A model generated the notes under the pieces. The model saw nothing but the letters and a program-made list of their open reading frames with translations, ran no database searches and had not been told where the DNA came from. A stretch of DNA of 64,000 nucleotides from Hyphomicrobium_A sp965243865 (GTDB lineage Bacteria > Pseudomonadota > Alphaproteobacteria > Rhizobiales > Hyphomicrobiaceae): positions 558,001 to 622,000 of the forward strand of contig NZ_OZ251603.1 in NCBI RefSeq assembly GCF_965243865.1, written 5' to 3'. The position numbers were made by a program, and so were the translations under genes. Shown one piece after another: positions 17,455-27,066 of this stretch (position 1 is the first letter of the stretch; every line of letters starts with the position of its first letter).

Positions 17455-19437
17455 CTAGGTCGGGCGGTTGATGTCGAGCTTCTTGATCCAGCGGTAAAGC
17501 GTCTGGCGACTGACGCTCAACTCGTTCGCTGCATCCGAGATGCACCAGCCGTTGCGCTCGAGGACGTCGGCAACATCAGGCGCGATCACTTCTTCCGCGC
17601 CTGCCTGGATTGCTGCGTCCGACGCATTGAGATCGAGCCAGGTCGGAAGCCGAGTATGCTCGATCTCGTCACGATCGGCGCACGCGAGTGCGTAGCGCAC
17701 CGCGAGCCGAAGTTCGCGCATATTGCCCGGCCAGGGTTGCGCGACGAGAATCTCCAGTGCCTTTGCTGACAGCCCCGGTGGATTATCGAGCCCCATTTGC
17801 TCTGCCTCGATGGCGAGCGCCCCAAGAATGACATCAGCCTTGTCCGCCCGTGCACGCAACGGCGGAAGCTCTAGCCTTATGCCTGCGATCCGATAGTAGA
17901 GATCCTGGCGGAAGCGGCCTTCTGCGATGAGCTTCGGCAAATCCTGGTGGCTGGCGCAGATGACATTGAAATCGACCTTGGTCGGCTTCGTGGAGCCAAG
18001 TGGCACGACCTCGCTTTGCGCCAGCACCCGCAACAGACGCGTTTGCAACTGCAGCGGCATATCGCCGATTTCGTCGAGGAAGAGCGTGCCACCGTTAGCC
18101 TCCGCGATGCGGCCCTTGCGCCCGTCGCGGCGGGCACCGGTGAACGTGCCGGTCTCGTAGCCAAACAGCTCACTCTCGATAAGGCTCTCAGGGATTGACG
18201 AGCAGTCGATGGCAATGAACGGGCCACTCGCCCGGGCGCCCGCAAGATGGATGCCGCGCGCGAACTCCTCCTTGCCGGTGCCGGTCTCGCCGTGCAGGAG
18301 GATAGGAAGACGCTTGTCGACGAGCTGCCTGATCGTGCGCAGATGCTCCTGCATCACCGGATCACTGCCCGTCAGTGTCTCGAGACCGAGCCAATTGCCG
18401 TTTGCTGGCGCCGGTGTTCGCGCCGGTTGGGCGGGCGCAGAGGCCCTTGAGGTGCGCAGCGGCGATGTACGTCCAGCCGGCCCGATGAGACTCGTAAAGC
18501 ACGGCCGATCGCTCCCTTTTACCCGGGCGATGCCAATGCGCTCTACGCGGTCGAGGTCCTTCTGCGGGCTGCCGTCCTGCCAATTGATATCGAGGAAACC
18601 GGAGAGCGGCTTTCCGATCAGCGACGTGCGCTCGGGGAGCCGATCACTCTTTGCGCCGCCGAGAATTTCAACCGGCGCGGCGTTGTCGTCGAGCGCAATC
18701 AGAGCGCCGTCGCCCTCCATCGCAGCATCAAGCCCCCACTCGATGCGCAGAATGTGCCGGTTCTGGTTTCGCTTGAGAAAGTAGTTGCGCTCAATCCGCC
18801 GCGTCGTCTCGAGCACGAGGTCGAGCACGAAAGACTGCATTTCCTCCGGAAGGTCCGCAACAGCGGACGCATCGAGTGCAGCAATGACGTTGCCGGCTGC
18901 GTCAAAAACGGGCGCGGCCGTGCAGGTCAGACCAAGATAGGTCGGAAAAAAGTGCTGTGAACGGTGGACGGTGACGCCACATCCCGAAGCGATCGACGTG
19001 CCAATGCCGTTCGTCCCCGCGTTCTCCTCGCCCCAGGCCGCGCCAGCGCAAACACCAACCCGGCGCAGCGCGCGATCGGCTGGCGTCGAACTCATAACAT
19101 CGAGCGCAACACCATGAGCGTCGGACAGCATCAGCACGTAGTTTGCCGGCGCCAGACGCTTCATCAGCCGCACAATGTCGGGTTTCGCGACATGCGTCAG
19201 CATATCGAGCGCGTCGCTGGCAGTACGCAACTCAGGCTGCGTGAGGATAGCCGGTCCGCTATGGCGGTTCGGATCCAGTTTGTACTGCGTTACGCACCGT
19301 TTCCACGAAGAGACGACGAGGTTGTCCGCCTTTTCGGCGAGATCGCTTCCACGCGCGACCTCCTCGAGTATCTTCTTCGTGTGAACGTATTCGCGAGACC
19401 CTACTTGCTCGGGCATTCCATGTTGCATCCCATTCAT
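17455..19437 (-). CDS. acoR: AcoR-like sigma-54-dependent transcriptional activator
   Basis: The start is the ATG at 19437, preceded by GGGAGGGACGAG; an ATG at 19461 is in frame but has no such site. Residues about 50-210 form a GAF-like sensor region (VLMLSDAHGVALDV). About 360-585 form the AAA+ sigma-54 interaction module, with Walker A GETGTGKE near 383, GTFTGA near 430 (a variant of GAFTGA) and FLDEIGD near 453. The C-terminal Fis-type helix-turn-helix includes SVSRQTLYRWIKKL. AcoR relatives respond to acetoin or alcohol-type effectors. A sigma-54 promoter at 26948-26962 is a plausible target. Effector unknown. Confidence 0.9.
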   Translation of the reverse strand: MNGMQHGMPEQVGSREYVHTKKILEEVARGSDLAEKADNLVVSSWKRCVTQYKLDPNRHSGPAILTQPELRTASDALDMLTHVAKPDIVRLMKRLAPANYVLMLSDAHGVALDVMSSTPADRALRRVGVCAGAAWGEENAGTNGIGTSIASGCGVTVHRSQHFFPTYLGLTCTAAPVFDAAGNVIAALDASAVADLPEEMQSFVLDLVLETTRRIERNYFLKRNQNRHILRIEWGLDAAMEGDGALIALDDNAAPVEILGGAKSDRLPERTSLIGKPLSGFLDINWQDGSPQKDLDRVERIGIARVKGSDRPCFTSLIGPAGRTSPLRTSRASAPAQPARTPAPANGNWLGLETLTGSDPVMQEHLRTIRQLVDKRLPILLHGETGTGKEEFARGIHLAGARASGPFIAIDCSSIPESLIESELFGYETGTFTGARRDGRKGRIAEANGGTLFLDEIGDMPLQLQTRLLRVLAQSEVVPLGSTKPTKVDFNVICASHQDLPKLIAEGRFRQDLYYRIAGIRLELPPLRARADKADVILGALAIEAEQMGLDNPPGLSAKALEILVAQPWPGNMRELRLAVRYALACADRDEIEHTRLPTWLDLNASDAAIQAGAEEVIAPDVADVLERNGWCISDAANELSVSRQTLYRWIKKLDINRPT

Positions 19438-19493
19438 CTCGTCCCTCCCGACGAGCCGCATTTAGTTTTTCTTGTTGTCGGCGGTGAGTTTTC

Positions 19494-20258
19494 TCATCTC
19501 GCCAAGTAGTCACTCCTGCCAACGCGCAAGAGCGATGCTTCGAGCCGCTTGCTGTCGCGGCGTATCTCTTCGACAGTCTCGAACGTGAACGCCACATGGT
19601 TCGCCGCGGCGGACTCCGCCGCCTTCGGCTTCCCAGCAAAGATCGCATCCGCGATCGCCAAGTGCTGAGCCAGAAGCTTCTCGCGTACACTCGGGCGTTG
19701 GTAGAGCTGCTGCCGGCTGTAGAAGATGTTGCTCCGCAACAACTCCACTAGCGCTCTCATAATATGCAGCAATACGGCATTATGAGCGGCTTCGTAGATG
19801 GAAAGGTGAAAATCGACGTCCGCCTGGGATTCCTGCGTCGAATCCTCGAGCTCGTGCGCCGCCTTTATCTGGTTAATTGCCGTGCGGATCGCATCGCGAT
19901 CGACCTCGGATGCACGCACGGCAGCGTACCTCGCCGCCTGCGCATCCATTGACTGCCGGAACTCGAAATAGTCCGCTGTTGCCTGCGGATTGTCCTCAAG
20001 CAGCGACGCCAACGGCTTCAGTAGCGGCGACAGAAACTGCGCCACAAACGTTCCCCCGCGCGTCGTGCGCAGCAGCCCGCGCTCCGCGAGCATGTCGATC
20101 GCCTCACGCAGCGAAGGGCGCGAGACGTCGAGCTTTTCAGCCAGCTCGCGTTCCGGAGTAAGACGCTCGCCAGGCCTCAGAACGCCCTGCAAGATCAGCT
20201 TCTCGAGATGGTCGGCGATCGCCTCGGCGATCTTCTGCGGGCGAATTCGTTCAGTCAT
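19494..20258 (-). CDS. lldR: FCD-domain GntR-family regulator of lactate genes (LldR-like)
   Basis: The start is the ATG at 20258 (MTERIRPQKIAEAIADHLEKLI); a longer frame to 20309 adds unconserved residues. It has an N-terminal winged helix (RLTPERELAEKLDVSRPSLREAIDMLAERGLL) and a C-terminal FCD ligand domain with metal-binding-type His/Asp positions (DVDFHLSIYEAAHN and AAANHVAF). It is divergent from lldP and the lut genes with a 187-base shared control region. This is the usual layout for a repressor lifted by L-lactate. PdhR is a paralogous alternative, given the aceEF-lpd operon 12 kb away. Confidence 0.87.
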   Translation of the reverse strand: MTERIRPQKIAEAIADHLEKLILQGVLRPGERLTPERELAEKLDVSRPSLREAIDMLAERGLLRTTRGGTFVAQFLSPLLKPLASLLEDNPQATADYFEFRQSMDAQAARYAAVRASEVDRDAIRTAINQIKAAHELEDSTQESQADVDFHLSIYEAAHNAVLLHIMRALVELLRSNIFYSRQQLYQRPSVREKLLAQHLAIADAIFAGKPKAAESAAANHVAFTFETVEEIRRDSKRLEASLLRVGRSDYLAR

Positions 20259-20370
20259 TTCGCAATCCGTATTGACCTTTGGACAGGTAGCCGACACCAA
20301 TTGTCGCAATGGTGTATGCGGTGACCCAGGGCTGTCAATAGAAACAAACTATTGCGCCATAGATAATTCG

Positions 20371-20389
20371 TGGTCTAGTCATCTTACCA
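20371..20389 (+). promoter_or_regulatory. Candidate GntR/FCD operator in the lldR-lldP intergenic region
   Basis: TGGT at 20371-20374 and ACCA at 20386-20389 form an inverted repeat with an 11-base spacer, between the divergent regulator and permease genes. FCD regulators often bind TGGT/ACCA half-sites, but usually with a shorter spacer, so this is a tentative assignment. Confidence 0.3.
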
Positions 20390-20445
20390 ACAGAACGGGC
20401 AGGTGCTTCTGTACTGAGCCCGTCGCATTACGGGGTGGAAATGTC

Positions 20446-22119
20446 GTGTGGTCTCAAACATATGATCCCTTCGGGGACATGCTTCTCTCGGCCGTCGCTG
20501 CGGCCGTGCCTGTGGTCGTCCTGCTCGGCTCGATCGCCATATTCGAGATAAAGGCGCACATCGCGGCGCTGCTCGGACTTGCCGCGGCGCTGCTCGTCGC
20601 CATTGTCGGCTTTGGTATGCCGGCGGATATGGCGGGGCGGGCTGCAGCCTATGGCGCAGCCTTCGGCCTCCTGCCGATTGGCTGGATCATCCTCAATGTG
20701 ATCTTCCTCTACCAGCTCACCAATGAGCGCGGAGAGTTCACGCTGCTGCAGCAGAGCATTCGCAACATCAGCGACGACCGGCGGTTACAGCTTCTCTTCA
20801 TCGCGTTTTCGCTCGGCGCTTTCTTCGAGGGCGCTGCAGGCTTCGGCACGCCGGTCGCGGTTACAGCTGCAATGCTGATCGGACTGGGGTTCTCACCCCT
20901 CTCCGCATCGGGGCTATCGCTCATCGCCAATACCGCGCCGGTTGCCTTCGGAGCACTCGGATCTCCAGTCATCGCGCTGGCGGCTGTGACGGGGCTCGAT
21001 CTGCATGAGCTCAGCGGAATGATCGGTCGCCAGCTTCCCCTCTTCTCGCTGATCGTGCCCTTCTGGCTCATCTGGGCCTTTGCGGGCTTTCGGCGCATGA
21101 TTGAGGTTTGGCCGCCCGTGCTCGTCGCGGGCCTTTCTTTTGCCATTCCCCAGTATCTCGTATCGAATTTCCACGGGCCTTGGCTGGTCGACATCATTGC
21201 CGCGATCTGCTCGATGATCTGCCTAGCGTTGTTCCTGCGGGTCTGGCAGCCCAAGAACGCCATGACCAGTGCGGATGGCGCGACAGCGACGGAAACCACG
21301 CCACTTGCCGGTGCAGCCAGCGTAGGCGCAGCCGCCGTTGCAGCGCCTGAACCATCGCGCGCAGCCGTGCTTCGCGCATGGATGCCCTGGCTCCTGCTCA
21401 GCGTATTCGTGTTCACGTGGGGAACACCGCAGGGCAAGGCGTATCTCGACAGTATCTGGATCTACAAATACCCCGTCGCGGGCCTGCACGAACTCGTGCA
21501 GAAGGTGCCTCCCGTGGTGCCAACACCCCACGCCGAAGCTGCGATCTACACGTTCAATGCGCTCTCGGCGACAGGAACAGGCATTCTACTCGCAGGCATA
21601 CTCTCCGGTTTCCTGCTAGGCTACGGCCCCATAAGCATCGTCCGGATCTACCTGCGCAGCCTCTATCAAGTGCGCTATTCGCTACTGACAATCGCCGGAA
21701 TGTTGGCGATCGGCTTCGTGACGCGATACGCCGGGACCGACGCGACGCTCGGTCTGGCACTCGCCAACACCGGCTGGTTCTATCCATTCTTCGGCACGCT
21801 GATCGGCTGGCTAGGCGTTGCCCTCACCGGCTCTGACACCGCATCGAACGTTCTCTTCGGTGGCTTGCAGAAGGTCAGCGCCGAACAGCTCGGCATCAAC
21901 TCGACGCTCATGGCGGCCGCCAACAGTTCCGGCGGTGTGATGGGCAAGATGATTGATGCCCAGAGCATCGTCGTCGCGTCCACGGCCACCCGCTGGTACG
22001 GCCATGAAGGCACGATTTTGCGCTTCGTATTCTTCCACAGCGTGGCGTTGGCCATGCTCGTCGGGTTGCTGGTGATGGGGCAAGCCTACTACTGGCCGTT
22101 CAACCTGCTCGTCCACTGA
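20446..22119 (+). CDS. lldP: L-lactate permease
   Basis: The start is the GTG at 20446 (MWSQTYDPFGDMLLSAVAAAVPVVVLL), which aligns with the family N-terminus MWxQxYDP and has GGGTGGA just upstream. The frame is open far upstream, but that overlaps the divergent regulator gene. The protein has 557 residues and at least 12 hydrophobic segments. Family motifs include FFEGAAGFGTPVAVTAAMLIGLGF and LTGSDTASNVLFGGLQ. It imports L-lactate (also glycolate in known members) with protons. It heads the lutABC genes. Confidence 0.93.
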   Translation: MWSQTYDPFGDMLLSAVAAAVPVVVLLGSIAIFEIKAHIAALLGLAAALLVAIVGFGMPADMAGRAAAYGAAFGLLPIGWIILNVIFLYQLTNERGEFTLLQQSIRNISDDRRLQLLFIAFSLGAFFEGAAGFGTPVAVTAAMLIGLGFSPLSASGLSLIANTAPVAFGALGSPVIALAAVTGLDLHELSGMIGRQLPLFSLIVPFWLIWAFAGFRRMIEVWPPVLVAGLSFAIPQYLVSNFHGPWLVDIIAAICSMICLALFLRVWQPKNAMTSADGATATETTPLAGAASVGAAAVAAPEPSRAAVLRAWMPWLLLSVFVFTWGTPQGKAYLDSIWIYKYPVAGLHELVQKVPPVVPTPHAEAAIYTFNALSATGTGILLAGILSGFLLGYGPISIVRIYLRSLYQVRYSLLTIAGMLAIGFVTRYAGTDATLGLALANTGWFYPFFGTLIGWLGVALTGSDTASNVLFGGLQKVSAEQLGINSTLMAAANSSGGVMGKMIDAQSIVVASTATRWYGHEGTILRFVFFHSVALAMLVGLLVMGQAYYWPFNLLVH

Positions 22120-22146
22120 TTGCCAAGTAAGAGGTCGACGAATTTC

Positions 22147-22944
22147 ATGTCTCAGCCAGAACCCACCTCCGGTCTATCGACGTCTCCACCGCGGGTGGCG
22201 CTGTTTGTTACGTGTCTCGTCGACCTCTTCCGCCCTAGCGTGGGCTTTGCTGCGATTAAGCTCCTTGAGGATGCGGGCTGCATTGTCGAGGTGCCCTCAC
22301 AGCAGGTCTGCTGCGGGCAACCTGCCTACAACAGCGGCGATACCGAAGCTGCGCGACGCATCGCCAAGCAGGTTATCAAAACGTTCTCCGAATTCGACTA
22401 TATCGTCGGCCCCTCTGGCTCTTGCATGTCGATGATCCGCAAAGACTACCCCGAGATGCTCAAGGACGACCCGGCATGGAGCGCGCGCGCTGCCTCACTC
22501 AGTGAACGCAGCTACGAGCTCATGTCCTTCCTCAGCGACATCCTTCACGTCCGCGTAGAGGGCATTTCGTACGCAGGCACGGTTGCCTATCACGATAGCT
22601 GTTCGGGCCTTCGTACGCTCGGCATCAAAGCTCAGCCGCGGCAGCTGCTTTCCGATGTTGCCGGTCTCGAGCTGCGCGAGTTGCAGGACGCGGAAACCTG
22701 CTGCGGCTTTGGCGGAACATTCTGCGTCAAGTATCCGGATATTTCCGTGAAGATGGTCTCCGACAAAGTCGGCAACATCGACATGAGCGGCGCCGACACC
22801 GTCATCGGCGGAGACCTCGGGTGCCTCCTGAACATTGCTGGCAGGCTGAAGCGCCTCGGCAAGACGACGCGCGTGTTCCACGCCGCTGAGGTGCTTGCAG
22901 GGATGGCCAAGGGCCCGGGCATCGGCGAAGCGGAGAAGACCTGA
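22147..22944 (+). CDS. lutA: Lactate utilization protein A (Fe-S, CCG-domain)
   Basis: The start is taken as the ATG at 22147 with AAGAGG upstream; an ATG is possible at 22120. Two cysteine-rich CCG domains are visible: CLVDLFRP with CCGQPAYNSGD near residue 50, and CSGLR with CCGFGGTFCVKYPD near 180. This is the LutA/YkgE pattern. Together with LutB and LutC it oxidises L-lactate to pyruvate. It overlaps lutB by one base (TGATG), indicating coupled translation. Confidence 0.92.
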   Translation: MSQPEPTSGLSTSPPRVALFVTCLVDLFRPSVGFAAIKLLEDAGCIVEVPSQQVCCGQPAYNSGDTEAARRIAKQVIKTFSEFDYIVGPSGSCMSMIRKDYPEMLKDDPAWSARAASLSERSYELMSFLSDILHVRVEGISYAGTVAYHDSCSGLRTLGIKAQPRQLLSDVAGLELRELQDAETCCGFGGTFCVKYPDISVKMVSDKVGNIDMSGADTVIGGDLGCLLNIAGRLKRLGKTTRVFHAAEVLAGMAKGPGIGEAEKT

Positions 22945-24365
22945 TGAGCGCCCAACCGCAGGGCTTCCAACAGCGCGCTGCGCAAGCCCTTTCCGATGAG
23001 AACCTCCAGCGCTCGATCGGAAGCCTCAAGGGCGGCTTCGTCGCTGCACGCGCGCGCGCCGTCTCGGCTCTGCCCGAGTTCGAAGCAATGCGCGAAGCAG
23101 GCCGCGCGATCAAGGACCACACGCTCGACAACCTCGACTATTACCTCACGCGCTATGAGGCTGAGGTCGTCCGCCGCGGCGGCCACGTCCACTGGGCGTC
23201 GGATGCGCAGGATGCCTGCCGGATCATCCGGGATATCTGCGCGCGCGTTGGCGCCAAGACCGTCACCAAGGGCAAGTCCATGGTCTCTGAGGAGATCGGG
23301 CTAAACGATGCTCTGGAAGCCGACGGCCTGGAAGTAATCGAGACGGACGCCGGCGAATACATCGTGCAGCTTGCAAAGGAAGCGCCGAGCCATATCGTCA
23401 TGCCGACGATCCACAAGACGACGAGCCAGATCGCCTCGCTCTTCCACGAGCATCATCGGAAGTACGGCTTTGAGGATCGCGTTGAGGACCCCGCCGAGCT
23501 GATCGGCCAGGTGCGGTCGGTCCTGCGCGGCAAGTTCTTCGCCGCTGACGTCGGCATCACCGGGGCCAATTTTCTCGTCGCCGAGACCGGCTCCAACGTC
23601 ATCGTCACAAACGAAGGCAACGGCGATCTGACATCGACGCTGGCGCGCGTTCATATCGTAACCGCCGGCATTGAAAAAGTTGTACCGACGCTGAACGACA
23701 CTTCGGTGCTGTTGCGCCTCCTCGCACGCAGCGCGCTCGGCATGGACGTGACGAGCTACGTCACCTACTCCACGGGTCCGCGGCGCGAGGGCGATCTGGA
23801 TGGGCCCGAGGAATACCACGTCGTTCTCGTCGACAACGGCCGCACGAAGATGCTCGAGGGGGCCTACCGGCCGATGCTCCGCTGCATCCGCTGCGGCGCC
23901 TGCATGAACCATTGCCCGGTGTATCTCTCAGTCGGCGGCCATGCTTATGGCTGGGTTTATCCAGGCCCTATGGGCGCCGTGCTGACCCCCATGATCGCAG
24001 GGCATGAGAAGGCGCAGGAGCTGCCGCACGCGTGCACGCTGAATGGACGCTGTCAGCAGGTCTGCCCGGTCAAGATTCCTCTGCCGGACATGCTGCGTCA
24101 TCTCCGCCACGATCAGTGGGAAGAAGGTTTTATCCGCGGCAAGGCACGCTGGGGCATTGATGCATGGGCCTGGCTGGCGACGCACCCCAAACTCTACCAC
24201 GCCGTGACGCGCGCGCTCGTCGGCATCGGCGGGCTGTTGGGCCGCTCGAGCGGGCGCTTTCGTCGCCTCCCTCTCGCTTCCGGATGGACCGCGGGACGTG
24301 ATATGCCAGCACCCCAAGGCACGACATTCCATGCCGCCTGGGCAAAATCAAAAAAGCAAGGGTAG
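22944..24365 (+). CDS. lutB: Lactate utilization protein B (Fe-S)
   Basis: This 473-residue LutB/YkgF homologue has an N-terminal LutB domain (KSMVSEEIGLNDALEADGLEVIETDAGEYIVQL; FLVAETGSNVIVTNEGNGDL) and, near residues 313-380, two 4Fe-4S motifs (CIRCGACMNHCPVY and CTLNGRCQQVCPVKIPL). Its last about 60 residues are the usual basic tail. It is an electron-transfer subunit of the lactate oxidation complex. It is coupled to lutA by a 1-base overlap and followed 6 bases later by lutC. Confidence 0.93.
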   Translation: MSAQPQGFQQRAAQALSDENLQRSIGSLKGGFVAARARAVSALPEFEAMREAGRAIKDHTLDNLDYYLTRYEAEVVRRGGHVHWASDAQDACRIIRDICARVGAKTVTKGKSMVSEEIGLNDALEADGLEVIETDAGEYIVQLAKEAPSHIVMPTIHKTTSQIASLFHEHHRKYGFEDRVEDPAELIGQVRSVLRGKFFAADVGITGANFLVAETGSNVIVTNEGNGDLTSTLARVHIVTAGIEKVVPTLNDTSVLLRLLARSALGMDVTSYVTYSTGPRREGDLDGPEEYHVVLVDNGRTKMLEGAYRPMLRCIRCGACMNHCPVYLSVGGHAYGWVYPGPMGAVLTPMIAGHEKAQELPHACTLNGRCQQVCPVKIPLPDMLRHLRHDQWEEGFIRGKARWGIDAWAWLATHPKLYHAVTRALVGIGGLLGRSSGRFRRLPLASGWTAGRDMPAPQGTTFHAAWAKSKKQG

Positions 24366-24371
24366 CAGTCT

Positions 24372-25004
24372 TTGGGACGTGAGAAGATCCTGCAGCGCAT
24401 CCGATCGGCGCTCGGTGAAGGCCATGCATCGGAAGACGATCACGCTGTGCTCGATGCGCGGATGGACGAGCGACCCACCGGACCCAAGGTTGGTCTCGGC
24501 GCTGATCGCATGTCGCAGTTTCTTTCCAAGGTCGTCACGAACAACTTCACTGTCGAGCGCCTTGCTTCGCAGCAGTTGCTCGTCTCGGCTGTGCGCGCCC
24601 TCATGCCAGACGACGAAACACCTGACATCAGCGTCGCCAAGGCCATTCAGAACCTCGGCTGGCCTGCGGACTGGAAGATCAACTTCGGCCCCGGACGCCA
24701 CGTCGAGCGCCTGTGTGTGACGCAGGCACTGGCCGGCATAGCCGAAACCGGTAGCGTGGTCGTGGCTTCAGCGCCCGATAACCCCACGACCCTCAATTTT
24801 CTTCCCGATATGCACGTGATCGTGCTGCGCGCCGAAGATGTCGTCGATCATCCCGAAGATGTCTGGGCCCGCATGGCCGTCGAAAACTGGCCGCGCGCTG
24901 TGAACGTCATCTCCGGGCCTTCGCGCACCGCCGACGTCGGCGGCATCATCGTGCGGCCCGCCCATGGCCCCAAGAGCGTGCATCTCATTGTCATAGATGC
25001 CTGA
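24372..25004 (+). CDS. lutC: Lactate utilization protein C
   Basis: This 210-residue LutC/YkgG family protein starts at a TTG at 24372 (MGREKILQRIRSALG, the family N-terminus); no ATG fits better. Conserved features include the VTQALAGIAETGSVVVAS and HVIVLRAEDVVDH segments and the end motif GGIIVRPAHGPKSVHLIVIDA. LutC completes the LutABC complex. The stop is followed by about 45 bases before the terminator of the convergent porin gene. Confidence 0.92.
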   Translation: MGREKILQRIRSALGEGHASEDDHAVLDARMDERPTGPKVGLGADRMSQFLSKVVTNNFTVERLASQQLLVSAVRALMPDDETPDISVAKAIQNLGWPADWKINFGPGRHVERLCVTQALAGIAETGSVVVASAPDNPTTLNFLPDMHVIVLRAEDVVDHPEDVWARMAVENWPRAVNVISGPSRTADVGGIIVRPAHGPKSVHLIVIDA

Positions 25005-25045
25005 CCGGGCGCATTTCGCTCCGGCTGCCCATCACCTTCACAGAT

Positions 25046-25074
25046 AAAAAAAGGGGGCGACCGAAGTCGCCCCC
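25046..25074 (-). terminator. Intrinsic terminator of the porin gene (minus strand)
   Basis: A perfect 9-bp stem GGGGGCGAC/GTCGCCCCC (25053-25061 and 25066-25074) with a four-base CGAA loop. On the minus strand it is followed by a run of seven U (plus-strand A at 25046-25052). It sits 33 bases beyond the stop of the porin gene. Toward lutC no T-run follows, so it acts in one direction. Confidence 0.9.
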
Positions 25075-25107
25075 GAGGCTGCGCGAGGAGTTCGGAGGTT
25101 CCAGCGC

Positions 25108-26454
25108 TTAGAAGAAGATGATTGCGCCGACGATGCCCATGTTGAAGCTTTCGAACTTCTGCTTTCCAGCAACGCCGCCGTCCACGTAGGTCGCTTCGAG
25201 CTGGTGCATACGCCACTTCGCCCAGAGCTGCATCGAAGCCGCATCGATATCCTGCACGAGGCCGACGCCAATGCGCGTGGCATCCGTCCCCGTCAAGGTG
25301 ACGTCCGTGTCAGCGGCACTGCTGCAAGCATCGCTGATGCTGCCGCCGACGCCGAAGAAGTCTGCGCACAGGCTGGAGCTGCCGGCCGGATACGAGGCAT
25401 GCATATCGCGGTTCTGTCCGTACTCGCCATAGATGTGCGTGTTGCCGAGCGGGACCCACTTTTGCGTCAGACCTGCCTTGATGTAGTAATGATAGTCGTC
25501 CTGCGTTCCTGGCAGCGACGCGCCTTCCTCACCATAGAGCGCGTGCACCCAAAGTCCGGACGGATTGTGTTTGATGAAGCCACCGATCTGCGCGTAGGTG
25601 GCGTCACCGAAGGCCGGATCGGAAGCCGACGTATAAGCGCCGCTGAGCGCCAGCTGGAAGTCCTGCCACTCACCCTTCCAACGGGCGGACAGGTCCCAGA
25701 AATCATCCTCGCCCCAGGACGCTGAGAGCACGAGCCCACCGAAAGTTGGCGTATCGTAGCGGATCGCGTTGCGACGATCGCCAGCGCAGTCGCCGCCAAT
25801 ACCGAGCTGCGTCGACTGGCAGAAGAATGCAAGATCCCACCAGGTGGCGGTCGAAAGGCCCGCAGCGCCAGAAAGACCGCCCTTCGGCCGCAAGCGGAAG
25901 GAGGCACCATCGAAGGTCACGGTGTTTGCGGCAATCAGCGTGCCCGAAAGGTCGGAATCGAGCGCCGCATTGTCCGAGGCATGTGACTGCTTGCCGACGG
26001 TCACGCGGCCGAGCCTGTCACTCTGCAGGTACCAGTTGGAGTGGATGAGGTCGATGCCAGTGCCGGCATTCGAGGTATTCTGATCGACCAGCAATGCATC
26101 AGTCGCATCGAGCGAAACCGTCAGCTGATAGCCTGCCTTCCAACCCGGGCTGATGATCGCCTCACCGGCGAATGTGAACCGCGTAGCAAGGTCAGGTGCC
26201 TGGCCGTTGACGTACACGTTGCTCTCGTTGCCATCGTCCCAGTACATGACCTGCTGGCTGACGAAGCCCGAGATCGAGAACGAGACCTTTCGGTTGCCCT
26301 TTCGCACGGTCGTCGCCTCTAGTTCCGCTATCCTCTCCTCCAGATCAGAGCAGCAATCGCCACCGAGATCTGCGGCCGAGGCCTTACCGCCTTGGATCGC
26401 GCCTGCTGCCATCATCACGACGGCGCAGCACAGCGCACGACTTCCCCCACGCAT
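25108..26454 (-). CDS. Outer-membrane porin, paralogue of the nas-linked porin
   Basis: The start is the ATG at 26454, chosen because TAGGAG lies eight bases upstream; the frame is open to 26481. A signal peptide ends at about GGKASAA. The mature N-terminus DLGGDCCSDLEERIAELEATTVRKGNRKVS is nearly identical to that of the porin at 15109, and the chain ends in Phe-Phe (GAIIFF). It is an outer-membrane beta-barrel pore. Divergent from the Rieske/PQQ dehydrogenase operon and convergent with lutC; its substrate cannot be told. Confidence 0.88.
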   Translation of the reverse strand: MRGGSRALCCAVVMMAAGAIQGGKASAADLGGDCCSDLEERIAELEATTVRKGNRKVSFSISGFVSQQVMYWDDGNESNVYVNGQAPDLATRFTFAGEAIISPGWKAGYQLTVSLDATDALLVDQNTSNAGTGIDLIHSNWYLQSDRLGRVTVGKQSHASDNAALDSDLSGTLIAANTVTFDGASFRLRPKGGLSGAAGLSTATWWDLAFFCQSTQLGIGGDCAGDRRNAIRYDTPTFGGLVLSASWGEDDFWDLSARWKGEWQDFQLALSGAYTSASDPAFGDATYAQIGGFIKHNPSGLWVHALYGEEGASLPGTQDDYHYYIKAGLTQKWVPLGNTHIYGEYGQNRDMHASYPAGSSSLCADFFGVGGSISDACSSAADTDVTLTGTDATRIGVGLVQDIDAASMQLWAKWRMHQLEATYVDGGVAGKQKFESFNMGIVGAIIFF

Positions 26455-26824
26455 TACGCTTACTCCTACAAATACTGTCACGACTTGACGGGTCGCGTAC
26501 TCATTTGCGCACCCGAACGCATGACGCGGGCACGCTTACGAAGAACGAGTAAGGCAAGGCGTATGCCAACTATTGCGGTGAGATCGCACCACGGGGCGCG
26601 CTACGCGCATCATCCAGCCTTGATGGTGTGAGTTGGCCGAGAGAAACCCACGTCTTTCCGCAATCGGCGCACACAGGTGACAATCACCGGAGGCTCGCGC
26701 GACCCAACTTCTCTCTTCTATCTGTTGCGCCGGAGTAACGCGCAGCTCGCCTTCCGCTCAGATGCGAGTGCGCGTGACGGCCCCGGTGCTGTGACAGATC
26801 AGCGCCCCGCGTGTAACGCTCCCC

Positions 26825-26836
26825 TGTCCGCGGACA
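26825..26836. promoter_or_regulatory. Candidate activator-binding palindrome upstream of the sigma-54 promoter
   Basis: TGTCCGCGGACA is a perfect 12-base palindrome about 112 bases upstream of the sigma-54 promoter. A second inverted repeat, GTGAG-N11-CTCAC, lies at 26860-26880. Either would be at a normal distance for an enhancer-binding protein such as the AcoR-like activator. GC-rich palindromes arise by chance, so this is tentative. Confidence 0.3.
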
Positions 26837-26947
26837 CGCGTGCGCTGCAACCATCAGGTGTGAGCTGCACAGCATCTCACGTCGATAGGCCCGAGAATCC
26901 GGTGCGAACGCGCCTGATTGGGCATCGAACATCCCAACTCGCCCGGT

Positions 26948-26962
26948 TGGCACGGTTTGTGC
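26948..26962 (+). promoter_or_regulatory. Sigma-54 promoter for the Rieske/PQQ dehydrogenase operon
   Basis: TGGCACGGTTTGTGC matches the -24/-12 consensus (TGGCACG, four bases, TTGC) with one mismatch, and GG and GC are exactly ten bases apart. Transcription would start near 26974, leaving a leader of about 93 bases before the Rieske start at 27067. The rest of the 26455-27066 intergenic stretch holds the divergent porin promoter region and no gene that I can support. Confidence 0.75.
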
Positions 26963-27066
26963 CTTTAACTACTCGTGAAGGGTCGGGTTGCGGCGGTGAG
27001 CCCACCGGATTTCCACGTCAGGCACGTAAGAACAAAGCACGTAAGAACAAAGGTTGGGGAGTGAGG

